Source: an uncultured Verrucomicrobia subdivision 3 bacterium (GTDB taxonomy: Bacteria; Verrucomicrobiota; Verrucomicrobiia; Limisphaerales; UBA11358). From it: a stretch of DNA of 64,000 nucleotides. The translations under genes were made by a program, and so were the position numbers. Shown in pieces: positions 1-8,804 of the stretch. Below the pieces are notes generated by a model, which made no database searches, was not told the origin of the DNA, and saw nothing but the letters and a program-made list of their open reading frames with translations. How positions within the stretch are numbered: the first letter of the stretch is position 1; the number at the start of each line of letters is the position of its first letter. The stretch spans positions 24,916 to 88,915 of the forward strand of contig CAISEZ010000045.1 of NCBI GenBank assembly GCA_903884535.1, given 5' to 3'.

Positions 1-64
1 AGCCGGCGGCCGCCAGCCAGCCAGCCATGCCGGCGAGGAAAAATATGACCCGGAAGTTTCGCAT
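1..64 (-). CDS. N-terminal fragment of a secreted protein (signal peptide MRNFRVIFFLAGMAGWLAAAG), cut by window edge
   Basis: ATG (complement of 62-64) 3 bp after the stop of the 68-1507 gene; hydrophobic signal-like translation; likely same operon. Confidence 0.55.
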   Translation of the reverse strand, partial: MRNFRVIFFLAGMAGWLAAAG

Positions 65-67
65 GGC

Positions 68-1507
68 TCAATCTCCTTTTTCGCCGAGGGAACGTTTGTC
101 GGTGCGATTGGTGAACGTGCCGTCGAAATAATCCACCAGCGAATAGACGTGTTCGTTCAGCGATTTCATTTCGGCGAGCAGCGGCGCGTAAGGCTCGTAA
201 CGGTTGTTGACGATGCCCTTGTTCGAATCGCGGTTGGAAGGATCAACAGTTTTGTCGTCCAAGTCGTTGTCCGAATATCTGAACCAATGCCAGCCGACGC
301 AGACTTTGGATTCGAGCAGGCCGAGGGTGAAATTCTGATAAAACTGCCCGCGTTCGCGCTGGGTCTTGACCAGCCAGCCGGCGCCGCCGTTGTTGGGCAT
401 GCCGGAATCAATGCCTTTGGCATACCACTCGGTGATGAGCACCGGTTTCTGCGCTTGGTGCGACCACATCGCGACCTGGCTGTCGGGCGTCCAGACGCGA
501 TAATAGTTCACGGAGACGACATCCAAAAACGGCCCGATTGCCTTGAAAAATTCCGGGCAACGCAACAGTTCCATGCCATGCAGGCGCGGTCCGAGATAGA
601 GATGGTTGGGATCGTATTTTTTGATGGCACTGGAAACGATCCGGAAATAGCGCTGCGCCACGAGCGTGAGAAATTCGCTCTTGTCCCGTTCGGTGATGTC
701 TGCGGTAGCCGCCTTGGCACCATGCCGCGATTGCAAAAAATCCCACGCTGCCTTGTGGCCCGGATCGCCCGCTGGCAACGCGAGGTAATTGGTGAGCAGG
801 CCGGGCTTGAACGGCAGTTCGTTGTCGGAGAAATGGCCGAGCAACCACGGATCGTCTTTGTCGGCGGCAAGCTGCTTGGCGTAATCGTCGCAAAAAATTT
901 CAAAAGCCGGATCGAAAACAAAAATGCAGTCGTTCGGGTATCCCGTGTGGCCGGGTTGCTGGTAGGTGCCGCCGCGTTTTTTTCCATAGCTGCTCATGAA
1001 ATTCCAAATGGTGGTATAGACCAGCGGCTTGGCCACCGCCCGTAGCGGAGTCGTGTCGGACCACGCGCCGACAGCGTTGAAACCGTTTCGTCTGAGCAAG
1101 GTCGTTGTGCCCGCCGCCCAATTTGATTCGCTGCCAAACTTCGCCGCCAGCGCCGCGCGCGCCCCGGGCGTGGGAATCATCTTCACCCCGGCCACGCCGA
1201 CGTTGAGGCACAAACAACCATCGGGATCCACTAGCCACCAGCGGTCGCCGACTTTGGCGGTGTGAAAAAATCCGGTGGCCTTTTCTTTGCGTGCCAGCAG
1301 CCCGCCATATTGGCTCAAGTCGGCATCTGCCGGAGCCGCCGCGACCGCCGGCAAATCGTCCAGCGTGCGCGTAGAAAATGTTTTCCACTCCGCACCGGGC
1401 TTGGTCGCCACCGGCACCATCCGCGGTGCCGTCGAAGCCGGCACGGCATCGGAAATACCGAGCAGGATGACCGCCAAAGCGAGATTGAATCCAGTTTTCA
1501 AATTCAT
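68..1507 (-). CDS. secreted glycoside hydrolase, beta-agarase-like TIM-barrel
   Basis: 479 aa ORF, signal peptide, WWLVDPDG..., LLGHFSDNELPF, LITEWYAKG motifs typical of agarase-like GH proteins. Confidence 0.75.
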   Translation of the reverse strand: MNLKTGFNLALAVILLGISDAVPASTAPRMVPVATKPGAEWKTFSTRTLDDLPAVAAAPADADLSQYGGLLARKEKATGFFHTAKVGDRWWLVDPDGCLCLNVGVAGVKMIPTPGARAALAAKFGSESNWAAGTTTLLRRNGFNAVGAWSDTTPLRAVAKPLVYTTIWNFMSSYGKKRGGTYQQPGHTGYPNDCIFVFDPAFEIFCDDYAKQLAADKDDPWLLGHFSDNELPFKPGLLTNYLALPAGDPGHKAAWDFLQSRHGAKAATADITERDKSEFLTLVAQRYFRIVSSAIKKYDPNHLYLGPRLHGMELLRCPEFFKAIGPFLDVVSVNYYRVWTPDSQVAMWSHQAQKPVLITEWYAKGIDSGMPNNGGAGWLVKTQRERGQFYQNFTLGLLESKVCVGWHWFRYSDNDLDDKTVDPSNRDSNKGIVNNRYEPYAPLLAEMKSLNEHVYSLVDYFDGTFTNRTDKRSLGEKGD

Positions 1508-1545
1508 GCGTCAGTTCATTATGACACATGTAAAAAATATGCTAA

Positions 1546-1561
1546 CAGAACATTCGTTCTG
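1546..1561. promoter_or_regulatory. inverted-repeat operator candidate CAGAACATTCGTTCTG
   Basis: Near-perfect palindrome 38 bp upstream of the GH start; same motif at 8086, 11836, 16878. Confidence 0.6.
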
Positions 1562-1646
1562 GTTGTTTTAGACACAAAGAAATGCAAAATATACTTGCGA
1601 GAAAGGCTCGCCGTTGAATATTTGAATCCGCAACTTGGTTTTCCGC

Positions 1647-2630
1647 ATGGCATTTTATTCTTCATTCATTTCGGCTCGGCTTCGGTGGGCCTTGGTTGTC
1701 GCCAGCTTTTGTCTGGCCCCGTTGACGGCTCCCTGCGCCGACCCGGTGGTGCTGACCGTCAACCAAACCCCGGTGACGCGCGATGAGTTCAGTTTTTTCA
1801 TGCAGCCGGATCGGGACGGAATCACGCCGCGCGAGCAGCTCCTTTCAAAAACCGTCGCCCGCGTCACCCGCGAAAAAGTCCGGCAGCAACTGTTCCAGGA
1901 ACTGGGGCTGATGAAGGCCACAACCTTCGCGGAATTTCTGGCGCAGGTGGAATCAGTGAACCGTGAGCGCGAACAAGCCGTGAACGCCGGCCGAATTATT
2001 TATGGACCCGTGCGGTTTACGCCGTTGCAATTTTATGGCGACTGGATGGCCAAGCTCGAGTTGCAGGCCCAGAAGCAGCTCGCCACCGGCCGTTTGGCGA
2101 TGACAGAAAATGAATTGCGGATATTTTATAAAATGAATCAGTCAATCTACCGGACCACGGAATCCTCCGACTGGGAAATCGTCACGATCCAAAATGCAAA
2201 TGGTTTGGCATTCACTAATGCGCTGGTCCAAATGGCGGACCGCATTTTTTGGCGAATGAAACGCGAGGCGAATACGGATCAGATTTGTCGCGAGTCGGGC
2301 CGACAAGCTGGAGTCAGCGTGAAAATTGAGCGCAGCGAAAATCTGTCCAGCGAACATCTAGACGTGCTGTCTGCCGATGAAAATAATTTGGCCGCCTTGA
2401 GCCAACTCCGGCCGGGATATTGTTTGCGGCTGGAATCCAAACCGGGAGTGATTCAACTGGTGCGCTGTGTTTCCCGCCATGCTTCCACCGTCCGACCTTT
2501 TGAAGCCGTGGCTGACTTGGTGCAAAAGAAACGGCTTGATCAGAAATATCAGGCTTTGCTCGATGAACTGGCCCGCGCCGCCAAGGTGAAAACCAACCCG
2601 GAGGTTTGGGATATAATCCGGCGCGAATAA
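1647..2630 (+). CDS. SurA/PpiC-like peptidyl-prolyl isomerase-type periplasmic protein
   Basis: VVLTVNQTPVTRDEF N-terminal SurA-like segment, signal peptide; parvulin domain not clearly recognised. Confidence 0.5.
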   Translation: MAFYSSFISARLRWALVVASFCLAPLTAPCADPVVLTVNQTPVTRDEFSFFMQPDRDGITPREQLLSKTVARVTREKVRQQLFQELGLMKATTFAEFLAQVESVNREREQAVNAGRIIYGPVRFTPLQFYGDWMAKLELQAQKQLATGRLAMTENELRIFYKMNQSIYRTTESSDWEIVTIQNANGLAFTNALVQMADRIFWRMKREANTDQICRESGRQAGVSVKIERSENLSSEHLDVLSADENNLAALSQLRPGYCLRLESKPGVIQLVRCVSRHASTVRPFEAVADLVQKKRLDQKYQALLDELARAAKVKTNPEVWDIIRRE

Positions 2631-2633
2631 CCG

Positions 2634-4778
2634 TCAGGGCGAACGGATCATGTAAAACTCCAACGGCTCGTTGGTCGGCGCTTGAGCGTCAATAAATTGA
2701 TATTGTCCGGCCAGGATTTCAGTCACCGGGCCGAGCACCTGCCAACTGGTTCGGGGCAGGGCCGGGTTGGTTGTCCCCAACATTTCAAAACTGGCTCCCG
2801 GCGTATTGGTGAACGTGCATTGAAAATTTCCGTTGGAGTTTATCAGCGAGGAATTAATCATCGGCGTTGTGATCGACGTCGTGCTGACCGTAAAATCACT
2901 GGTATTGGTGCCACCCACACTATTGGTCACCAGCGCCTGAAAATGATAGGTCGTAGCTGGCAGCAAACCGCTGATCAGATTGGTCACCGCAACCGAATTG
3001 GTCCCAGCCTGAATCACATTGGTGCCGGAAAAGTTGCCGTAGCCAGTGGATGTGCCGAAAGCATAATAACACTGGGCAATGGCCCCGCCGGGATTCACGG
3101 TCCCCACCAGCGCAATGCTATTCGGAAGGCGGGTGCTGGAACCAGATTGCAGGGCATAGGTCGGTGGCGAATTGCTGCTAACCGGAGTGACCCATTCAGC
3201 CGCGCCGCGGTCTGGCTGACCGACGTTGGGCACCAGATTGCCGAAGAAATCCAAGCCGCCAGCATTGGTATTGCCAGTCATGGCCGTGGTAACCAACAAA
3301 CCAGAATCAATGCATGGCGACCCGGCCTGGAGCAGGTAGCCGCCCAAGGTGCTCATGTTGGTGGTGCCGCCCACGCCGCCGCCGGTGCCGGGGGCAACCA
3401 GCAGCGGATTGCTGGTTAACTTATTGGCGTCGGATGGTTCACCAGAAACATGCTGACCATAAAACAAGTTGTAATTAAATGTTCGCGTATTGCCGCTGGT
3501 AAAGTTCCAACTGGCAGTGCTGCTCAAATTATAGAACACATTATTATAAACATAATAACTATGACCTGTGGCCCGGTCGTCAAAAAAGACCGGCGAAAGA
3601 TTGGACGGTGTATAAATGGTGTTGTTGTAAATGTAATCACTGGCGGTGGTGCCCCCGTCTCCGCTCAGTCCGAAGATGTCGCCTTGGTCATTCTGGCTAA
3701 TGTTGTAACGGACGACAATGTGCGTATCGTTACCAACCGCATTGCCGGCGGTGTCCGCCGAGGCGTATTGGACAAATAATCCCCAACTGTTGTCGTGGCT
3801 GTAACTGAATTGCCAGACAGTCTGGGGACTCCGTAAATCTGCATCATAGAGGCTTCCATCATGCAGGCCGTCACCGTTGTTGTGATAACCCTCGTTATAC
3901 TGGAAGACTGCACCGCGCGAACTATAGCTGCAGATTTGATTGCCGTCTGTAGTGTTAGCAGTGTCATGCATCAAATTGTGCTCGACTACGCATGATGCGT
4001 CCGCGTAGCGGATACTCATGGCGTTTTTGCAAATGTCGCTGATGACATTATTGCGGATATGCAAATTGGAACAGTAATGAGTATTCCAGGCGGACGTGCC
4101 GGGGTAATCGCTCGTGGAACTCCGGTTGGCACAGGCGACAATACCTTGATTCGTCACTGATAGGATTGTGCAGTTCTGAATGGTAATATCGTTGAAACGA
4201 GTTGCGGTGCCGGACTCGCTGGTGACCTCGACCACAATGCCGCCGGTGCGCTTGGCTACCAAGTCGCCATTGGAGGTGTCCACGCGGCCGCAAATATTAT
4301 GAACAAAGCAATTGCTGACATAAAGGTGGTTTACCACGCCAAAGTTGGCCGCCGCCAGATGAATGCCGCGACGCTCGGTGGAGGTGCCGGAACCGGGATT
4401 AATCACTTCCAGATTGCTGATTTCCCAATACTGCTGATTATTAAGTAGCACTGCATCAGTCGCGCCATTGCCGTTGATGAGTGGCCGGGAGGAATTCGTT
4501 CCGTAGGAACTCAATTTGATGGGATTGCCACTCGTGCCCGATCCCAACGGGCTTAACGTGCCTGTCCAACTGCTGCCATTCTTCAGCAAGAGAAAATCTC
4601 CCGGGGCGAAGGTCGTCCCGTTAATCTTGGCCAGACTAGACCATGCCGCGTTGGATGACGTGCCGCTGTTGGCGTCATTGCCGGCCACGGAATCGACATA
4701 ATAAGTCGACGCCATTGCCGGCAGCACGGTCATGGCGATGATCAACCGCGCAAACCAAGCAAACATATTGTTCACCAT
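2634..4778 (-). CDS. secreted right-handed parallel beta-helix protein with FN3-like and C-terminal FYMIRSP module
   Basis: ASTYYVDSVAGNDANSGTS start, beta-helix rungs (NCFVHNI.., NNVISDI..), C-terminal STN..W..FY module. Confidence 0.8.
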   Translation of the reverse strand: MVNNMFAWFARLIIAMTVLPAMASTYYVDSVAGNDANSGTSSNAAWSSLAKINGTTFAPGDFLLLKNGSSWTGTLSPLGSGTSGNPIKLSSYGTNSSRPLINGNGATDAVLLNNQQYWEISNLEVINPGSGTSTERRGIHLAAANFGVVNHLYVSNCFVHNICGRVDTSNGDLVAKRTGGIVVEVTSESGTATRFNDITIQNCTILSVTNQGIVACANRSSTSDYPGTSAWNTHYCSNLHIRNNVISDICKNAMSIRYADASCVVEHNLMHDTANTTDGNQICSYSSRGAVFQYNEGYHNNGDGLHDGSLYDADLRSPQTVWQFSYSHDNSWGLFVQYASADTAGNAVGNDTHIVVRYNISQNDQGDIFGLSGDGGTTASDYIYNNTIYTPSNLSPVFFDDRATGHSYYVYNNVFYNLSSTASWNFTSGNTRTFNYNLFYGQHVSGEPSDANKLTSNPLLVAPGTGGGVGGTTNMSTLGGYLLQAGSPCIDSGLLVTTAMTGNTNAGGLDFFGNLVPNVGQPDRGAAEWVTPVSSNSPPTYALQSGSSTRLPNSIALVGTVNPGGAIAQCYYAFGTSTGYGNFSGTNVIQAGTNSVAVTNLISGLLPATTYHFQALVTNSVGGTNTSDFTVSTTSITTPMINSSLINSNGNFQCTFTNTPGASFEMLGTTNPALPRTSWQVLGPVTEILAGQYQFIDAQAPTNEPLEFYMIRSP

Positions 4779-4810
4779 AGCATTGTTTCAAAGTGACCGG
4801 CGGATTTTTT

Positions 4811-4850
4811 TACAAAATATCCGGGTGGCCAAGGACATGACCACCCGGAT
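4811..4850 (-). terminator. intrinsic terminator
   Basis: ATCCGGGTGG / CCACCCGGAT 10-bp stem (4819-4828 with 4841-4850), T-rich tract on minus strand, just after stop of 4874-7237 gene. Confidence 0.75.
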
Positions 4851-4873
4851 AATTCACCCAACCCAAAACTAGT

Positions 4874-7237
4874 TCAGAACGGAAAACTCACGCTCGGGGC
4901 AGTGCCGGTTTCTTTGATCTGATAGAACTCGGTCTGACCGGTTTGGCCAGTGATTGCGGCGGAGTAATTGCCACCGCCAAGATCCGTGATGGTCACACCC
5001 GAAGCGACTTGCGAGTAGGTTCCGTTAACCAAGGCGGAACTCCAAACTTGCTGATTGGCCGACTGCCCGGCTCCGGCTGTGTCGGTATAGCTGATGGTGA
5101 CCGTGTTTCCAGACTTGATGATACCAGTAATGGTTGGGAACGGTTTGTTGACAACTTTCACCGCTGCGCTCTGAATGAGAATGTTGCCCATGCCAGCATT
5201 CTGTCGCAAGACCAGATAATTGACATTTGCAAGATTGGTCACAGCCACGTCTTGAAGTGTAACTCTCGTGCCAGTGGAGCTACTTTGGTTAATCCAAAGT
5301 GTGCTGACGCCAGAATCAACATCATAGCTTACAACGATATTGTCAGGCGTTGAGTTGGGGATCACTCCGCTCGTATTGTAGTTGGGTATCGTCTCCGAGT
5401 ATGAGGTGTTGATGCTAGGACTATTCGTGCCGTTATACAAGGCCAGATAGAATAGTCCGTCGTTGGTGGTCGTGTTGGCAGCGTTGGTGATTGTGCATAC
5501 TTGAGCCATCGCCACGCCGGTTGAGGAACCATCCGCTGCAAACTCCACAAATCCACCGGTGGAATTGCCAGGATATGCGGCGTTCGCTCCATACAGTGAT
5601 ACGTCAGCCCACGTGGCAAGGACACTGGCATAAAGCACTTTATGACTACCAGCGGTATAGGGCGCGCCGGCGAGTCGCATCTGATTTTGGTTGCCGCTCG
5701 CCGTGCCGCGGATCAATGGAACACCGACCGGAACGACTCCGCCACTGGAAGGTGTCAGCGTTGTGATCAAATTCACCGATCCGCTCACAGTGCGTGAAGC
5801 CCAAATTCCGCCGGAAACGTTCACCAAGTCAGAATGCCCGCTGCTCGAGGAATATGAAGTAGAAGGTTGGTAATGCATCATATCGCATAGCGCATAACTA
5901 CTGTCAGGCAAAACCATCACGGCCAGTTTCAATGTGTTTGTGAGAGCGTTGGCAGGATCGATTACATTCAAGGTGACGATGCCAACTCCGCTACCTATCG
6001 CGTTAATGGTGATGGTGCAATTATTCGTGTTGGGCGCGATGCCGGTGGTTGAAGTGAAGGAAAGACTGCTTAAATTTGTGGTCAGTGGATTGCCATTTCC
6101 ATCCAAGGCCACCACCGCGCCGGTGACCACCAAGCTTGATGCCGCAACATTTGTGTCAACGATTTGGAATGGAATCGTGATGGCACCAGCCCCGATCCGG
6201 TTAGTAGGCGGAATATAGTTGACATTGGTTCCGCTGAGAACATACGGCAATGAGATGAATGGTGGGACTGTCAGTTGGAACGATGATGACGCACTATTTC
6301 CCGAGCTATCAGTGACGCTCACTGTGACGGTGACCGAAGCCGTGGTTCCTGGCGCAAGATTATTAAGCGGTGTAAATGAAAGTGTGCGAGTGCCACCCGA
6401 GCCGGCAACAATGTTGGAGGTAGTCAGGGTGACATTGGTATTTCCCAACGAGATTGTGATATTGGTCAATGTGGCGGCCGGATCCAGTGGATCGCCCACC
6501 GTGAACGGAATTAATCCGGAACTCACGGTCGATTTCACGGTCAGGTTGCCAAACGCTGTAATTGTCGGCGGCAACGTTCCTGGTGTCAACGGTTGAAAGG
6601 TCGCGGCAGGCGGTGTGACGGTGCTGGCCATAGCAAATCGGGCTCCGTTGGCCGTGGTTCCCGTTGAAACGTCATTGGTGGCGGTCAAAACCAATACCAC
6701 TTGATTATTGATGAGATATTGTCCCCACGGTGGAGGCACTGTGACTCCCGAGCTACCGGTGCCGCCGTTGTCAATGAAGTCGGTCACCAAACTAGCCGTG
6801 TTGGGGCCCGTGGTTAGCAGATCGTTGGCCGTAGAAACCGTGTTGTTGGCTTGCGCGGAGGACCAGATCAGGCTTGGATTATTGGTCGTGAAACTAGGAT
6901 AGGCCTGGTTCAAGGCCCAAACCAGCACATGGGTGTAGCCATTGTTGGCGTTTGCCGATGGCAGGCTGATCTTCAAGCCGTAATTGGTGTTGGGATTCTG
7001 GCCGGTGAAATCAAACTTGAAATAACTTTTGCACGGTGTGGTTGCGCTGTATTTGACTTTGTCATAACCCGATACATAATTGGTAAATCCGGTGCCAGCG
7101 GTGGCTGAATATTGGATGGTCGAGTCCGTGATTGCATTGGTGACGACGGTGGCATTTTGAGCAGATGCTGCCACGGTGCCGGCAGCCAAGGCTAGACCTG
7201 TGAATGAAACGACCCGGCGGAATAGTGTGATTTTCAT
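4874..7237 (-). CDS. secreted DNRLRE/CBM-like plus Ig-like domain protein
   Basis: CKSYFKFDFTGQNPNTNYGLKISLP...LVWALNQAYPS resembles DNRLRE-type module; matches a module in the 17183-22045 protein. Confidence 0.7.
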   Translation of the reverse strand: MKITLFRRVVSFTGLALAAGTVAASAQNATVVTNAITDSTIQYSATAGTGFTNYVSGYDKVKYSATTPCKSYFKFDFTGQNPNTNYGLKISLPSANANNGYTHVLVWALNQAYPSFTTNNPSLIWSSAQANNTVSTANDLLTTGPNTASLVTDFIDNGGTGSSGVTVPPPWGQYLINNQVVLVLTATNDVSTGTTANGARFAMASTVTPPAATFQPLTPGTLPPTITAFGNLTVKSTVSSGLIPFTVGDPLDPAATLTNITISLGNTNVTLTTSNIVAGSGGTRTLSFTPLNNLAPGTTASVTVTVSVTDSSGNSASSSFQLTVPPFISLPYVLSGTNVNYIPPTNRIGAGAITIPFQIVDTNVAASSLVVTGAVVALDGNGNPLTTNLSSLSFTSTTGIAPNTNNCTITINAIGSGVGIVTLNVIDPANALTNTLKLAVMVLPDSSYALCDMMHYQPSTSYSSSSGHSDLVNVSGGIWASRTVSGSVNLITTLTPSSGGVVPVGVPLIRGTASGNQNQMRLAGAPYTAGSHKVLYASVLATWADVSLYGANAAYPGNSTGGFVEFAADGSSTGVAMAQVCTITNAANTTTNDGLFYLALYNGTNSPSINTSYSETIPNYNTSGVIPNSTPDNIVVSYDVDSGVSTLWINQSSSTGTRVTLQDVAVTNLANVNYLVLRQNAGMGNILIQSAAVKVVNKPFPTITGIIKSGNTVTISYTDTAGAGQSANQQVWSSALVNGTYSQVASGVTITDLGGGNYSAAITGQTGQTEFYQIKETGTAPSVSFPF

Positions 7238-7270
7238 TTTGATTGGATGTTTTGAATTCAGTTCTGGCGA

Positions 7271-8050
7271 TTAGAATTGTTTGTTGGTCGGGACACTTTT
7301 CGCCCCCGCGTGACCATCGAAATAGATGTGGTTTCGCAAGGTTCCATGGATGGGTTTGGGCGGCGTATTGGCCGACCAGGATGGTGTCTTGGTCGGATTG
7401 GAAGTGAACCCCTGTTGATCCAGATCCACCATAGCCCAGATTTCTGTCAGCGGCCCGACCGCACTGATGGCGTTCAATTTCAATGACGGTGCCGTGGAGG
7501 ATGAGCCAATGTAAGAACCGAATGGATTTTTCATCAATTGAGTGGCATTGGTCTCGGCAAACTCCCAATTATACATGCCATAATACTGGCGGTGCCAGAT
7601 TTCGGTGGTCACCCCGGCAACCGCGGGTGGAGTGTAGCCGGAAACCGCGCCCGGACAGGTCATCACATTGATGATGTTGGTTTGGAGCGAAGGGGCAGGA
7701 AGTTGCAGGTAACTGTAGATATAATTCGGCAAGACACCACCAAGGTCGGTCAAAAATGTGCCATACCCGCCATACTGACCGAACAGCAATCCCCAATTCG
7801 GATTGCCCGGCGGCAACCGGTCGCTGTTATCGTTGTTATACATTTGCAGAGCCAGTCCGTTTTGTTTGAAATTGCTCAGGCAGGAAATCTGTTGCGCTTT
7901 TTGTTTTGCCTTGGCCAGTGCCGGCAGCAGCATGGCGGCCAGAATGGCGATGATGGCGATCACCACCAGAAGTTCAATCAGGGTGAAGGCGTTGCGCGGG
8001 CGCGAGCAAAGGGGATTGTCACTGGTTGAAATGAGAGATCGTGAATTCAT
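7271..8050 (-). CDS. prepilin-type N-terminal cleavage/methylation protein (pseudopilin)
   Basis: [45 protein letters not shown] hallmark. Confidence 0.93.
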   Translation of the reverse strand: MNSRSLISTSDNPLCSRPRNAFTLIELLVVIAIIAILAAMLLPALAKAKQKAQQISCLSNFKQNGLALQMYNNDNSDRLPPGNPNWGLLFGQYGGYGTFLTDLGGVLPNYIYSYLQLPAPSLQTNIINVMTCPGAVSGYTPPAVAGVTTEIWHRQYYGMYNWEFAETNATQLMKNPFGSYIGSSSTAPSLKLNAISAVGPLTEIWAMVDLDQQGFTSNPTKTPSWSANTPPKPIHGTLRNHIYFDGHAGAKSVPTNKQF

Positions 8051-8085
8051 GTTTAAAATCTCGCATAAACTTGGGTGTCTATCTA

Positions 8086-8101
8086 CAGAACATTTGTTCT
8101 G
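8086..8101. promoter_or_regulatory. inverted-repeat operator candidate CAGAACATTTGTTCTG
   Basis: Near-perfect palindrome 35 bp upstream of pseudopilin start. Confidence 0.65.
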
Positions 8102-8124
8102 TATGCCTCTTGACGGTGGCAGGC

Positions 8125-8763
8125 CTATTTCCGGCCGAGGAATTTGATGATCGCCTCGGAACGGGACTGAACATGCAACTTTTCATAAACCAGATGCACA
8201 TGGCCACGCACGGTGTGCAGGCTGATGTGTAATTGATCGGCGATTTCCTTGTAAAGAAATCCCTTGGCAAGCAGCGAAAGAATTTCGAGTTCGCGCGGCG
8301 TCAACAGCTCGAATTCCGCCTCCGGTTTTTTGATTTCCTGAAAATGGCTGACGACTTTCCGGGCAATCTGCATGGACATCGGCGAGCCGCCGGCTTGAAC
8401 CTGTTCCACCGCCTGAATGATCTCGTCCGGATCGGTGTTCTTCATCAGGTAGCCGCTCGCGCCAGCCCGCAGGGATTCAAAAATGAGATCGCTGTTCTCG
8501 TAGGCCGTGAGCATGAGAATCTGGGTCTTGGGCAGGAGCGGCTTTAATTGCGCCGCACATTGCACGCCGCTGATGCCCGGCAGATTGATGTCCATCAGCA
8601 CCACGTCCGGGGCGGTGGCGGGCAGGTCGCGCACCGCCTCTTCGCCGTTGGCAAAGGCGCCCACGCATTTTAAGCCCGGGCTGCGCTTTACCAGCTCCAC
8701 GAGGTTTTCCCGCGTCCCGCGGACATCTTCAACTATGGCAATGGTAATGGCTGTTTTTTTCAT
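8125..8763 (-). CDS. NarL/FixJ-family response regulator
   Basis: Receiver domain ([12 protein letters not shown]...[11 protein letters not shown]...K) and LuxR HTH ([43 protein letters not shown]). Confidence 0.95.
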   Translation of the reverse strand: MKKTAITIAIVEDVRGTRENLVELVKRSPGLKCVGAFANGEEAVRDLPATAPDVVLMDINLPGISGVQCAAQLKPLLPKTQILMLTAYENSDLIFESLRAGASGYLMKNTDPDEIIQAVEQVQAGGSPMSMQIARKVVSHFQEIKKPEAEFELLTPRELEILSLLAKGFLYKEIADQLHISLHTVRGHVHLVYEKLHVQSRSEAIIKFLGRK

Positions 8764-8804
8764 GGAGCAATGGGAACTGGACGAGTCTTAGCAGAATGGC
8801 TGCA

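Noticed and set aside
149-1045. 298-aa plus-strand ORF
   Set aside because: Antisense to the agarase-like GH gene
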